Below, in pieces: positions 14,504-22,372 of a stretch of DNA of 24,629 nt. A model generated the notes under the pieces. The model worked only from the letters and a program-made list of their open reading frames with translations. It did not search any database and had not been told where the DNA came from. Position 1 is the stretch's first letter. Each line of letters begins with the position of its first letter. The translations under genes were made by a program, and so were the position numbers. The DNA comes from a virus, in the IMG/VR virus record IMGVR_UViG_3300032282_006311, positions 1 to 24,629 of that record; one strand, 5' to 3'.

Positions 14504-15551
14504 GTCGCCTTCTTAGGATTGATAGTTGAGGTTTAATAGTGTCATTATAGTCTTGTTTTGATAAAGATCCCGGATCTTTGCCATCAGGTAGCATTAATTT
14601 CTCTACTTTTGTTTCAGATCCAAACGCATGCTTAGCTTTTGTATATCCATTTTGCCCAGCGTCATCTGAGTCAAAAGCTATGGCTACGCATTTAGTCATT
14701 CCTTTAAGCGTATCCATCTGCTTATTCGATATGGAGCATCCATAAGAAGCGACGCAATTTTTCACTCCAAACTCCCACATCCTCCAAAGATCAAAAGGCC
14801 CTTCAACAACAACAGCAAATCCAACTCTTTTTATGTAATTGCACGCCTCGTGAATATTATATAATTCAATGCTTTTATTAAGACCTTTAGGGTAATGTCT
14901 CCACTTGCTAAAAAGGCCTGCAAATTTCTCGTCTAAAGAAAACCACGATGGGTGATACGCATTGGTTAGTTTATTTTTTTCGTAGACGCTTCTTCCTGTA
15001 AATCCAATCAATAGACCGTCAATATTCCTTATTGGAATCATTAGTCTATGGTGGTATAGTTTTGATTCCTTTTTTGGCACACCGCATTGAAAATGCAATA
15101 GAGTTTCATCTTTGAATCCCCTATCTGATATGGAGGAAAAATCCTTAACTAATCCGTCTATATGATGCTCTCCTATTGGTTCATTAGTTTGTTTTTTTTC
15201 CAACTGCTTATCTGCTGGAACATATCCAGCTGATATTTCTGGATCATTTATTACAGCATTAGCCCAGTCAACTGCTTCAGTGAAGGAGCAGTTTTTAATT
15301 GCCTTTATAAGTCCTATGATGTCATTTCCGTATTTTGAATGGCATCCATGGGTGAAACATGACCAACAGCATCTGTTTCTATCATATGAAAACGCCATCG
15401 GATTATCTCCATCATGTATTGGGCATGATTGCTGCACACCTTTGCTTGTTATGTTGGAAAACCCAAGCTTCTCTAGAATTAGGCTATCAAATGAGCAAAT
15501 GATTTTTCTTTGTTCAGAAGTCAAACTCATCTTCATCTTCCGATGGGTCAT
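14472..15551 (-). CDS. DNA primase, CHC2 zinc finger plus TOPRIM
   Basis: 359 residues from the longest start. The zinc-binding N-terminus is QQSCPIHDGDNP and NRCCWSCFTHGC (C43, H46, C62, C65). Then comes HRLMIPIRNIDGLLIGFTGR, the core strand that precedes TOPRIM in DnaG proteins, and TOPRIM itself: VVVEGPFD (E250) and AFDSDDAGQ (D294, D296). There is no helicase domain, so it acts with the separate DnaB. It would make RNA primers at the fork. The start is uncertain: ATG 15551, 15536 and 15530 are all in frame, and 15530 is best placed behind GGAAG. It overlaps the helicase gene end, implying coupling. Confidence 0.93.
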   Translation of the reverse strand: MTHRKMKMSLTSEQRKIICSFDSLILEKLGFSNITSKGVQQSCPIHDGDNPMAFSYDRNRCCWSCFTHGCHSKYGNDIIGLIKAIKNCSFTEAVDWANAVINDPEISAGYVPADKQLEKKQTNEPIGEHHIDGLVKDFSSISDRGFKDETLLHFQCGVPKKESKLYHHRLMIPIRNIDGLLIGFTGRSVYEKNKLTNAYHPSWFSLDEKFAGLFSKWRHYPKGLNKSIELYNIHEACNYIKRVGFAVVVEGPFDLWRMWEFGVKNCVASYGCSISNKQMDTLKGMTKCVAIAFDSDDAGQNGYTKAKHAFGSETKVEKLMLPDGKDPGSLSKQDYNDTIKPQLSILRRRHDTQNNNINW

Positions 15552-16977
15552 TTCCGTCTTGATCTAAAACCTCAAAATTAAACTTGCCTTCGGTGAACTT
15601 GGATTGCTCCATATTAGATATGATGTTTATGTATTCAGATGATGAATCCATACCCTTGCCGTATCTAGTCTCTATAACAACCATTTTTCTATCGCCGTTC
15701 GCTTTGCTGTCACCAGCAGCTACATCTTCGTCTGTTTTCTTCTTTAGATACGCTAGACTTGAACAAAGCCATAGAATTCTATCGCTTCCTGATACAACGC
15801 TAGTATCTTCTTTATTTATGCCGTCTCGATTAAGCTGAACTGTTGCCAATACAGGTACATCATTTTTAACTGCAAAATTATGTAGCTTGGTTATGAAGTC
15901 TCCAAGATATTGATATTCTTGAAAATCTCCTAGTTCGGCTAAATCCATTGTTTTAAGATAGTCTAAAACTATTAGACAATCCCTGGATGATCCATCCTTA
16001 TTTTTTCCAACAATGCTTGACAGCCATCTTCTGCAGATGGAGAATATCTCCTGTGGCTTCATACCGGCTACACTTATGTGATAAAATGGCTTTTTAGCGA
16101 ATTCCTTAGAGGCCTCCTTAAGCATTAGAGAATGTCTTTCATTGGTGCTAAATGCGCCAGTCTCAATTTCATTCTGCGGAACTCCAGAGCATAGAGAAGC
16201 CCATTTAATTGACTGGGTTTCTTTCTTCATCTCAGTATCTAGATACAGCACGGGGATATCTGCAAAAGTCACATTTTTAGCAATATTCAAGCAGAACGTG
16301 CTCTTTCCAACCTTAGGTCTAGCTCCAACTACATTAACGGTTCCTCTTCTAAATCCTCCGCCAATACACTCATCGTATCTAGGGAATCCAGTGGGAATAC
16401 CCACCATAGTTACTGGATTTTTTGCAACATAATCTAGATGCTCTATCGCAAATTCACTGATATTAGTGAAGTCGTTTTCTCTTTTGATTTCAGGAATAAA
16501 ATTAAAGATTGACTCTTCTACCGAAGAAATTATATCAACTACATCTTCATCTCCGTTTGCTTTAGAGACTAGCGAGTGGGCGTCGCGTATCTTTTTAGAT
16601 AGCTTTCGTATTATATGCCAATACTTTATTCTTTTAGCTGATATTTGGACTTCTGAAATAGAGACGTCGCCATCCTTGCAGCTTTTCACTATTTCTGAAA
16701 AAAGCTCTTTATTAACCTCATCCCAAAAACCAGAATTTCTAGCCGCTGCGATAACAGCTTCTGGGCTAAGTGAGTCCGCAGTCTCCTTTTCGTATATAGT
16801 TTGAATTGTTTTGAAAATTAGACCATAATTACCATCGCTGAAATATTCAGTATCTAGATCTGTTAAATAGCTATAAAATCCTGGAGATCCAGAGTTCATA
16901 GCATATTTGATTACTGAAAGTTCTGACTCTAAGTCAGATTTATTTTGCGCGGCAGTTGTTACACTTTGCTTTTGCAT
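15514..16977 (-). CDS. dnaB: Replicative DNA helicase, DnaB type
   Basis: 487 residues, the normal length. The N-terminal helical domain covers about 1-160, then the linker, then the RecA-like motor: GIPTGFPRYDECIGGGFRRG (193-212), Walker A GARPKVGKST (218-227), catalytic acid in YLDTEM (249), Walker B CLIVLDY (334-340), and VPVLATVQLNRDG. The last residues are very acidic (PSEDEDEFDF). It would form the hexamer that unwinds the fork and recruits the primase encoded immediately downstream, whose start lies inside this gene's 3' end. The start overlaps the zinc-ribbon protein gene by 38 bases. Confidence 0.95.
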   Translation of the reverse strand: MQKQSVTTAAQNKSDLESELSVIKYAMNSGSPGFYSYLTDLDTEYFSDGNYGLIFKTIQTIYEKETADSLSPEAVIAAARNSGFWDEVNKELFSEIVKSCKDGDVSISEVQISAKRIKYWHIIRKLSKKIRDAHSLVSKANGDEDVVDIISSVEESIFNFIPEIKRENDFTNISEFAIEHLDYVAKNPVTMVGIPTGFPRYDECIGGGFRRGTVNVVGARPKVGKSTFCLNIAKNVTFADIPVLYLDTEMKKETQSIKWASLCSGVPQNEIETGAFSTNERHSLMLKEASKEFAKKPFYHISVAGMKPQEIFSICRRWLSSIVGKNKDGSSRDCLIVLDYLKTMDLAELGDFQEYQYLGDFITKLHNFAVKNDVPVLATVQLNRDGINKEDTSVVSGSDRILWLCSSLAYLKKKTDEDVAAGDSKANGDRKMVVIETRYGKGMDSSSEYINIISNMEQSKFTEGKFNFEVLDQDGNDPSEDEDEFDF

Positions 16978-17431
16978 TGGCGCCTGATTCTAGTTGTCCG
17001 GCTGGATATTCTTTGTTAAAGTCGAATGTTCTGCCACAAGAGCCGCATTCAACCATCTTTGGCCTGTAAGGTTCTCTTGTAGACTTTTTTCTTTTTGACA
17101 TCTTCTTCATAGCTTCGCTGTAATTCGGCATGCTATCTTCAGGAAGCTCAAACTCTTTGCTAGATATAAACTGCATTCCTCCAGCCGTTATCTCTTTTTC
17201 TTCAATAGGCTCAGACTGTTCATCATCTATTACGCCCTCTTCTGATGAGATAGACTTCAGTATTTCAATAGCCTTATTCACCTTAGTGAGGTCGAAGGCT
17301 TGTCTAGGAGTTTCGTTTTGAACTAGCGTCTGTGGCGCTTTCTCGCTGAAAATATACTCATAAAAATCTCTAACCAAAGACATGTCGTTTGTTATTATTG
17401 CTTTTTGTAATTGCGCTTTTTTATCTGTCAT
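16940..17431 (-). CDS. C-terminal zinc-ribbon protein next to dnaB, unknown function
   Basis: 163 residues. The N-terminal helix has AIITNDMSLVRDFYEYIFSE; the middle is acidic and low-complexity (DDEQSEPIEEKEI). It ends in a zinc ribbon with C129-x2-C132 (VECGSCGRTF) and C157-x2-C160 (KCNNCRAK). It lies directly upstream of and overlapping dnaB, with a GAGG Shine-Dalgarno. The position would suit a helicase-associated or DNA-binding accessory, but no loader motif is seen. Confidence 0.7.
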   Translation of the reverse strand: MTDKKAQLQKAIITNDMSLVRDFYEYIFSEKAPQTLVQNETPRQAFDLTKVNKAIEILKSISSEEGVIDDEQSEPIEEKEITAGGMQFISSKEFELPEDSMPNYSEAMKKMSKRKKSTREPYRPKMVECGSCGRTFDFNKEYPAGQLESGANAKAKCNNCRAK

Positions 17432-17891
17432 GGAATGAACCTCGTTTTTCTATTGCTAGTGATTTAAGTGAATTTGCTAAGAATTCTATCTTTCTGTCTA
17501 TGTCTTCAAGCATAAGAAGTCTAGTTGAAAACGTCAGTCTTGTCTGTTCAAGTTCTTTAGCCACTGGATCATTTCTCTTTATTATAAGACTCTTTTCAGC
17601 CAATCCGTACCCGGTTGTATTTGATAGCTCTCTTCCAATAATACTGTCTATATTGGCCTGACACCAGTCTTCAGAAGACTTTATCTTATTTATTTCTGTT
17701 TTAATAAACAGCGCATACTGAGCTAGTCTAATAGTGTTGATAGACAGCTCTTCTCCCGACATAGCTTTTAGCTGAGATCTGTTAAGATTTATTATGTTAT
17801 CAATCTCTTCTGGTACCGTAAAGTTAAGTTTCACGCCAGACTGAATCGCGTTTATTTTATCTATTATACGGGTTTTAATTTCTTCAGACAT
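17421..17891 (-). CDS. Helical protein, possible UvsY-like recombination mediator
   Basis: 156 residues, no catalytic motif, almost entirely helical. LAQYALFIKTEINKIKSSED forms a helix; a short loop with RELSNTTGYGLAEK follows, then a long C-terminal coiled-coil-like part (LEDIDRKIEFLANSLKSLAI) ending in a basic EKRGSFHDR. T4 UvsY-type proteins have the same size, the same order of helix, short Gly/Tyr loop and helical tail ending in a basic residue, and sit with the recombinase. Here the recombinase gene is one gene upstream. The match is by pattern and position, not by strong identity, so the call is tentative. Confidence 0.45.
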   Translation of the reverse strand: MSEEIKTRIIDKINAIQSGVKLNFTVPEEIDNIINLNRSQLKAMSGEELSINTIRLAQYALFIKTEINKIKSSEDWCQANIDSIIGRELSNTTGYGLAEKSLIIKRNDPVAKELEQTRLTFSTRLLMLEDIDRKIEFLANSLKSLAIEKRGSFHDR

Positions 17892-18282
17892 GAAAGAACT
17901 TCTCCGCTTCTTTTATAGTTCTAAGCTCTAACAACTTTATACCATTTAGATCGCAGAAAAATCTTTTCATCTCATCTCTGCTCTTCTGTTCTTCAAATTC
18001 AGCGTTGCTTTTGTGAAAAAATGGATTGATTTCATCATGTTGTTCGCCTTGAACTTCAACTGCCATTTTTCGATGCGGTATATAAAAATCTAGCGATAGT
18101 CTTGTTTCAGGAATGGTTATGTCCTCTAGAATTGGGTCTAGAGGATATCGTCTCTTTATTACTTGGCCTATATTGTACTGTATCTTTGATCTACAGGTTG
18201 CCGCTGTTTTTTGCGGCCAGTTGCTTTCTTTTATATCCCAGGTTATCGTTTTACCTGGATCATTAATGGATTTTACTTTCAT
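17884..18282 (-). CDS. PD-(D/E)XK-type endonuclease-like protein (DUF559/Vsr-like)
   Basis: 132 residues. LSLDFYIPHRKMAVEVQGEQ (62-81) gives the spaced acids D65 and E76 with Q78, followed by H82, and then SRDEMKRFF (101-109). This D-(10)-ExQ-G-(E)QH layout with a downstream RDxxK is that of small Vsr-like and DUF559-like endonucleases. It would cut DNA, perhaps in recombination or joint-molecule processing. It is ATGA-coupled to the recA-like gene and overlaps the possible UvsY-like gene by 8 bases. Target specificity cannot be read. Confidence 0.7.
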   Translation of the reverse strand: MKVKSINDPGKTITWDIKESNWPQKTAATCRSKIQYNIGQVIKRRYPLDPILEDITIPETRLSLDFYIPHRKMAVEVQGEQHDEINPFFHKSNAEFEEQKSRDEMKRFFCDLNGIKLLELRTIKEAEKFFHV

Positions 18283-19259
18283 TTTGATGGTATAGCCATA
18301 TCTCTTATTTGGTTATATATTGATGTATATAAGTCCTTGTTTTTTCTCACGTGATCTATAACGGCAGCCTGTCCTTGCATTTTTTCCTTAGATCCAGGAA
18401 GCGTATACCAAGCTCCGGCTTTATTGATAATCCCCAGTTCGCATGCTAGATTAAATACGTCGACAGTCTCATCTACACCCTTGCCGTATATGATTGGAAT
18501 AGAAACGTCTGCTCCTGGAGCGCCTAACGCTGACGCTACTATATAGAAGTGTGCGTTTTGTCCTATTGTTTTATTATTATTGTCTTCTATATCCTGTTTC
18601 CATCCTCCTTCTAGCCAAACAGAAGCTCCATACTGCGGAGCATTTCCTCCGACTCCATAGCTCTTTTTACCTGGCCCTGGATTTGGATTTGCAATCATAT
18701 GAGTCAATGCTATGAAAGTGCTATGCGTTACTGGAAGTATTTGGCTAACGCGTCTAAACATTTTGTACATTAGGCTAGCTGTTCCAGCCATCTTTACACC
18801 ATCTCCAATGTTTGATGATAGTTCGGCTTCCGGACAAAGGGCTGCTATAGAGTCTAAAATACAAACACACTTAGGATAATCCTTGAGTGTTTGGTACAAA
18901 AGATTTAAAAAGTCTTCTGCGCTTAGGATCTTATTCTCATTTGATCTTACTATTGATACGTTCTCTCTGTTTAAGTCTGGAAAGCAGTCTAGAAGCTCTG
19001 TCCTTAATCTTCCTTCCACGTCAAAGAAGAATGCTTTCTTTGTCGGATCTTCTCTGTGACACTGCTGCACATAATGTAGCGCCAGTGTGGTTTTACCAAC
19101 TTTTGGTTTTCCACTCATCAAAACGCTAGACCCTTCAGGTATTCCTCCTGATAGCGCTATATCTAGCGATAGAGTGGTCTTGAAAGTTCTGCCTTGCTCT
19201 TCCTTTAATGAAGATATTGGAATAAGAAAATTTTCTAATGTTAGGTCTGTTTTGCTCAT
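18279..19259 (-). CDS. RecA/UvsX-like recombinase
   Basis: 326 residues. LDIALSGGIPEGSSVLMSG leads into Walker A GKPKVGKTT (50-58). The acid in FFFDVEG (82), Walker B CVCILDSIAA (131-140), the loop MAGTASLMYKMFRRVSQI and HSTFIALTHMIANPNPGPG follow, as in RecA and UvsX. It promotes strand exchange on single-stranded DNA. It is somewhat shorter than bacterial RecA and lacks the acidic C-terminal tail. It is coupled by ATGA to the nuclease downstream and to the unknown gene upstream. Confidence 0.93.
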   Translation of the reverse strand: MSKTDLTLENFLIPISSLKEEQGRTFKTTLSLDIALSGGIPEGSSVLMSGKPKVGKTTLALHYVQQCHREDPTKKAFFFDVEGRLRTELLDCFPDLNRENVSIVRSNENKILSAEDFLNLLYQTLKDYPKCVCILDSIAALCPEAELSSNIGDGVKMAGTASLMYKMFRRVSQILPVTHSTFIALTHMIANPNPGPGKKSYGVGGNAPQYGASVWLEGGWKQDIEDNNNKTIGQNAHFYIVASALGAPGADVSIPIIYGKGVDETVDVFNLACELGIINKAGAWYTLPGSKEKMQGQAAVIDHVRKNKDLYTSIYNQIRDMAIPSK

Positions 19260-19714
19260 ATAATTGATGATCCTTTTGATTCTCTGAAGAAGGTCTTTTC
19301 CTTTGGAATTATGATCTTCTTCTTCTCCTTGTTTTCTGTACGCCTGTCTAATTCCCTTTGAAAGAGATTGTATATTACTGTCTTTTGCTTATCTAGAGGC
19401 AAGAATCTAAATGTGATTATTCCTCTTTCCTTAACATATTCAAGTACATTTGATTGACTAAAAATATGAAGCAGATTTTTAACGTAGGATATCTCTAAAG
19501 AGTACTCTTCAGATAACTGCTTTAGCTCTGGATAATCCTTACATATTGATTTGCGCCAAAAAGGAACCAGGGGTCTTGTTATAGTAGCCCCTGATTTCTC
19601 TCTCCATTTGATTTTGTTATCTATTATTGTTTCTGTTATCAAAGCTTCGATTGGTATCTTTAGCTTTGGTACAAAGATGCTGTCAAATTCTTTGGTATTA
19701 GTGTCGGTAGGCAT
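19256..19714 (-). CDS. Unrecognised protein upstream of recA-like gene
   Basis: 152 residues. The N-terminus is PTDTNTKEFDSIFVPKLKIP, then a helical middle (PFWRKSICKDYPELKQLSEE, YVKNLLHIFSQSNVL) that could form a small winged-helix-like unit, then FRFLPLDKQKTVIYNLF and a very basic tail (DRRTENKEKKKIIIPKEK). No family recognised. It overlaps the upstream gene by 55 bases, the longest firm overlap in this block, and is ATGA-coupled to the recombinase. Confidence 0.6.
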   Translation of the reverse strand: MPTDTNTKEFDSIFVPKLKIPIEALITETIIDNKIKWREKSGATITRPLVPFWRKSICKDYPELKQLSEEYSLEISYVKNLLHIFSQSNVLEYVKERGIITFRFLPLDKQKTVIYNLFQRELDRRTENKEKKKIIIPKEKTFFRESKGSSII

Positions 19715-20088
19715 TTATCGAAATCTCTTATATCTAGATCAATAGGATTTAAATCACTATCGTACCAAGTAACTCTTACGTTGTTCGATACTCTATCATG
19801 ATAGCCTATGCCGTACTCTTCTTTTGAGGAATGGTCTCCAAGGGTGAATCTAGACCTTTTTGAAAAAAAGAAGTAGTCAGAACCTTCGCCCATCACAATG
19901 CTTTTAACGACATTTTTATTATCTAAAATAGCCAAGCCAATACTCGCAGGTTTTACCGAGAGTGACTCTTGAACTTTTCTCCATACAGAGATATCATTAG
20001 GAGGGGTGATGTTATCATGTACAATCTCACCGCCATCTAGATATAGCATCCATACAATTCTTAGGTCAGAGTTTATATAACGACTCAT
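19660..20088 (-). CDS. Unrecognised protein
   Basis: 142 residues. The sequence is beta-rich with DLRIVWMLYLDGGEIVHDNI, GLAILDNKNVVKSIVMGEGS and VRVTWYDSDLNPIDLDIRDF. There is no signal peptide and no known motif. ATGA coupling to the upstream gene (start 20088, upstream stop 20085). The 3' end runs 55 bases into the next gene. Confidence 0.58.
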   Translation of the reverse strand: MSRYINSDLRIVWMLYLDGGEIVHDNITPPNDISVWRKVQESLSVKPASIGLAILDNKNVVKSIVMGEGSDYFFFSKRSRFTLGDHSSKEEYGIGYHDRVSNNVRVTWYDSDLNPIDLDIRDFDKCLPTLIPKNLTASLYQS

Positions 20089-20342
20089 ACTGTTGATGTT
20101 CTAACAGCGTCAGCCTTTTCAGACTGTCCCTTTGTTCTTACTACGGAACCGCTAGAAGATTTTTCTTCTCCAGTTGAAGCTAAATATGGTTTTGATTTTT
20201 GCTTCTTCGTATTATCATCAAAATGATCATCAATGATCACGGCAATCTTTGCTGATAAAATTTCAGCATCGTCCGATTGGCAATTGTCTGCAATTGCTCC
20301 AAATACAGCTCTTTTTAACGAAAGTAGTTTATTCTTTTTCAT
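20085..20342 (-). CDS. Small basic protein, unknown function
   Basis: 85 residues from ATG 20342, which sits just after the upstream stop (TAAT-ATG) behind an AGAG; the longer frame begins at TTG 20357. It starts MKKNKLLSLKRAVFGAIADN, then a helical segment AEILSAKIAVIIDDHFDDN, and a Ser/Lys-rich flexible tail. No family recognised. Confidence 0.55.
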   Translation of the reverse strand: MKKNKLLSLKRAVFGAIADNCQSDDAEILSAKIAVIIDDHFDDNTKKQKSKPYLASTGEEKSSSGSVVRTKGQSEKADAVRTSTV

Positions 20343-20343
20343 A

Positions 20344-20682
20344 TTATCTCTTTGCAAAAAGCTCAGCTTTTGTAAGCATGTAGCTGTTTCTTGTCTTTAA
20401 GTATTCTAGATACGAGTCGTAGCATTCCTTAGATACGTCTTGAAAATCAAATTCAAGCTCTGTTCTAATAACGCTCTTCTGATCTATTTTATCAACTATT
20501 GGGTTAAATAGTCTTCTTTGTCGCTTTGAGGCTTTTATCAGAAACTTTGTTGCTCCGCTAGTAGCGATTGTTTTTGCTGCGGCAAAAGTCTCGTTATTAG
20601 TGATGGCACCGGTCTCGGTTACTAGACTGACAGAAGCTTCGTTTTCAGCTCTCATTTCCGTTGGGTTGCTTATAAATTTCAT
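20344..20682 (-). CDS. Unrecognised small protein
   Basis: 112 residues. The N-terminal half is Ala/Thr-rich (NETFAAAKTIATSGATKFLI), followed by a basic stretch (KASKRQRRLFNPIVDKID) and a helical C-terminus (KECYDSYLEYLKTRNSYMLT). No known motif. ATGA-type overlap with the upstream gene. Confidence 0.55.
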   Translation of the reverse strand: MKFISNPTEMRAENEASVSLVTETGAITNNETFAAAKTIATSGATKFLIKASKRQRRLFNPIVDKIDQKSVIRTELEFDFQDVSKECYDSYLEYLKTRNSYMLTKAELFAKR

Positions 20683-20978
20683 ATTTTTTTCACAAGTATG
20701 CGATGATTCATAATGCCGTTTTTCTTCTCAGTCATCGCTTTAATTATAGCAGTTTTTTGCGTAACTGTTTCAATAGGACTGCAGTATATATCTCCAGTTA
20801 TTTCATGCAATCCACTACTTTGAGATTTTGCATCATCCCACTTTGCCTGTATTGTATTTTTTTGATCAGACTCAATTATTATTATTTCTAGCATTTTCTT
20901 TCCTGTTTCATCGCAGTAAAGAGTTGCTATATTTGCTTCAAATTCATCTTTTTCAACTGTTTCAAATTTTATACTCAT
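20679..20978 (-). CDS. Unrecognised small beta-rich protein
   Basis: 99 residues starting at ATG 20978, which has AGGAG upstream and overlaps the FmdB-like stop as ATGA; a longer frame to 21089 would read through 37 Lys-rich residues inside that gene and is rejected. Sequence FETVEKDEFEANIATLYCDE, LEIIIIESDQKNTIQAKWDD, ending KNGIMNHRILVKKI. No family recognised. Confidence 0.6.
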   Translation of the reverse strand: MSIKFETVEKDEFEANIATLYCDETGKKMLEIIIIESDQKNTIQAKWDDAKSQSSGLHEITGDIYCSPIETVTQKTAIIKAMTEKKNGIMNHRILVKKI

Positions 20979-21328
20979 ATTTTTTTCTCTCCTGTCATAA
21001 TATAATGCGTTCTTTGAGCAGGCGTCATTCTTGCTATATCCTTTGCATGCTCTTTTTTCTTTCTTATTTCTTTTCTTTTTGTATCCCATTCAAGAGTTGA
21101 TTTTGGTAGCTGACCTTCTTTTACCATTCTTTCTGTATTTGCGTCAGCCAAATCGCCTATTGTCTTAGGTTGGTTTGAATCTATTACAGCACTAATGCCA
21201 GAATAGTCTCTAATATATTGACCAGAGCAATTTGCAATCGGGCATGTTGTAGGCTTTTCGTCATTCATCTTAAGAAAAAGCTCTTCTGAATGTCCGCACT
21301 TGCAGCAATAAAATGGATAGATTGGCAT
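20975..21328 (-). CDS. FmdB-like zinc-ribbon protein
   Basis: 117 residues. The N-terminus MPIYPFYCCKCGHSEELFLK with C8-x2-C11, then TTCPIANCSGQYIRDYSG with C29 and C34, is the FmdB/CxxC zinc-ribbon pattern: MPxYxYxCxxCG at the start, second Cys pair, then RxxS. The rest is a charged helix (TKRKEIRKKKEHAKDIARM) absent from the short bacterial versions. Such proteins are often called regulatory but the phage role is unknown. Confidence 0.72.
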   Translation of the reverse strand: MPIYPFYCCKCGHSEELFLKMNDEKPTTCPIANCSGQYIRDYSGISAVIDSNQPKTIGDLADANTERMVKEGQLPKSTLEWDTKRKEIRKKKEHAKDIARMTPAQRTHYIMTGEKKI

Positions 21329-21702
21329 TATTTAACCCTAATATACTTCTTGTACCTAGGAATCTCTTTAAATTCATCTGAAGATGCTGTTATATAAAAG
21401 TCGCCTTCTCTTGATAACTTGCCTTTTTTCACATGTTCTTCGCATAAAACAACAGAAAATAATTCATCTGACGTATATAGATCTGTTTTTGTAGCTTTAA
21501 TTCTATTTTCTATTGAAAAGTCAAGTTCAGAATCATTATTTCTATGCGAGATAGCAGCTAAAAGACACGCCTTTTTCTGCATGTCTTCTATTTTTTGATC
21601 GTAAATCGCTATGTCTAACTCAAGTCCAGAATAAAAAGCGGAGTATAGCTTAAGAAGCTCTCCTTTAAACTTTATGATATATTTTTCCGCACTTAGACTC
21701 AT
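21328..21702 (-). CDS. Unrecognised protein with promoter-like element at its start
   Basis: 124 residues, alpha/beta (YIIKFKGELLKLYSAFYSGL, KIEDMQKKACLLAAISHRNN, LFSVVLCEEHVKKGKLSREG). No known motif. The 13 bases before the ATG, plus the last bases of dut, contain GTG-TATAAT-TTAGC-ATG and no Shine-Dalgarno. It probably begins a transcript serving the small-gene block downstream. Confidence 0.58.
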   Translation of the reverse strand: MSLSAEKYIIKFKGELLKLYSAFYSGLELDIAIYDQKIEDMQKKACLLAAISHRNNDSELDFSIENRIKATKTDLYTSDELFSVVLCEEHVKKGKLSREGDFYITASSDEFKEIPRYKKYIRVK

Positions 21703-21707
21703 GCTAA

Positions 21708-21716
21708 ATTATACAC
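21708..21716 (-). promoter_or_regulatory. GTG-TATAAT promoter-like element
   Basis: The minus strand reads GTG, a consensus -10 TATAAT, 5 bases, then ATG 21702. No -35 box is recognisable 17 bases upstream. It has the same geometry as the elements before the genes starting at 6755 and 9388, and is the one closest to the bacterial -10 consensus. Confidence 0.5.
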
Positions 21717-22153
21717 TATTTGCTACCTGTTGATCCAAATCCGCCAACAGACCTTTGAGTTGTTGATATGTCTTCTACTAGATTAAGAGTCGCTTTTTTG
21801 TATTCACAAACGACCCCCTGAGCAACTCTATCACCTTCGTTTATTCTATAGCTGTATGGACCTAAATTACACATGATAATTCCTATTTCGCCACGATAAT
21901 CAGAGTCTATAGTACCAGGCGCATTAAGAACAAATACATGATTCTTTAGCGCTAGCCCGCTTCTAGATCTTATCTGAAGCTCGTATCCATCTGGTATTTC
22001 TAATGCAATGCCGGTTTTTATAAGTCTTACGTCACCAGCTAACAGCTCATAATTTCCACATGCATAAAAATCCATACCAGCTGACCCATCTGTTGCATAT
22101 ACAGGTAGTTTCTTTATGCTATTGTGTTCTAAAAATTTTATATTTATCTGCAT
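21716..22153 (-). CDS. dut: dUTP diphosphatase (dUTPase)
   Basis: 145 residues with all five trimeric dUTPase motifs: TDGSAGMD (21-28), RSRSGLA (62-68), GTIDSDYRGE (80-89), GDRVAQ (107-112) and RSVGGFGSTG (134-143). It hydrolyses dUTP to dUMP and pyrophosphate, keeping uracil out of phage DNA and feeding thymidylate synthesis. The start at ATG 22153 is two bases past the upstream stop. It is part of the nucleotide block with nrdJ. Confidence 0.97.
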   Translation of the reverse strand: MQINIKFLEHNSIKKLPVYATDGSAGMDFYACGNYELLAGDVRLIKTGIALEIPDGYELQIRSRSGLALKNHVFVLNAPGTIDSDYRGEIGIIMCNLGPYSYRINEGDRVAQGVVCEYKKATLNLVEDISTTQRSVGGFGSTGSK

Positions 22154-22154
22154 C

Positions 22155-22364
22155 TTATGAATCCAAAGTTAGAGCCTCGATAGCTTTTCTTATTTTTTCT
22201 TTTTCTTCTAGAATGACGTCTCGCAGAACTCTGCAGCAAATTTCAACTCTAGGCTCTTTATTCCATACTGGATATGAGCTTAAAATTTCAATAAGAATTT
22301 TTAGCGCATTGTCTTCTGTAATTGGCTCTTCGTCTGGCATAATTTTATTTGGTATGTTTGACAT
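22155..22364 (-). CDS. Small acidic helical protein between nrdJ and dut
   Basis: 69 residues, helical and acidic: PDEEPITEDNALKILIEILS, then CCRVLRDVILEEKEKIRKAI. No motif recognised. The Shine-Dalgarno AAGGA with 5-base spacing is strong. It sits 8 bases after nrdJ and one base before dut, so it is co-transcribed with nucleotide metabolism. Confidence 0.65.
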   Translation of the reverse strand: MSNIPNKIMPDEEPITEDNALKILIEILSSYPVWNKEPRVEICCRVLRDVILEEKEKIRKAIEALTLDS

Positions 22365-22372
22365 ATTGTTCC

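Noticed and set aside
20979-21089. N-terminal extension of the 20679-20978 gene
   Set aside because: The extension lies inside the FmdB-like gene, is Lys-rich low complexity, and the ATG at 20978 has AGGAG and an ATGA junction.
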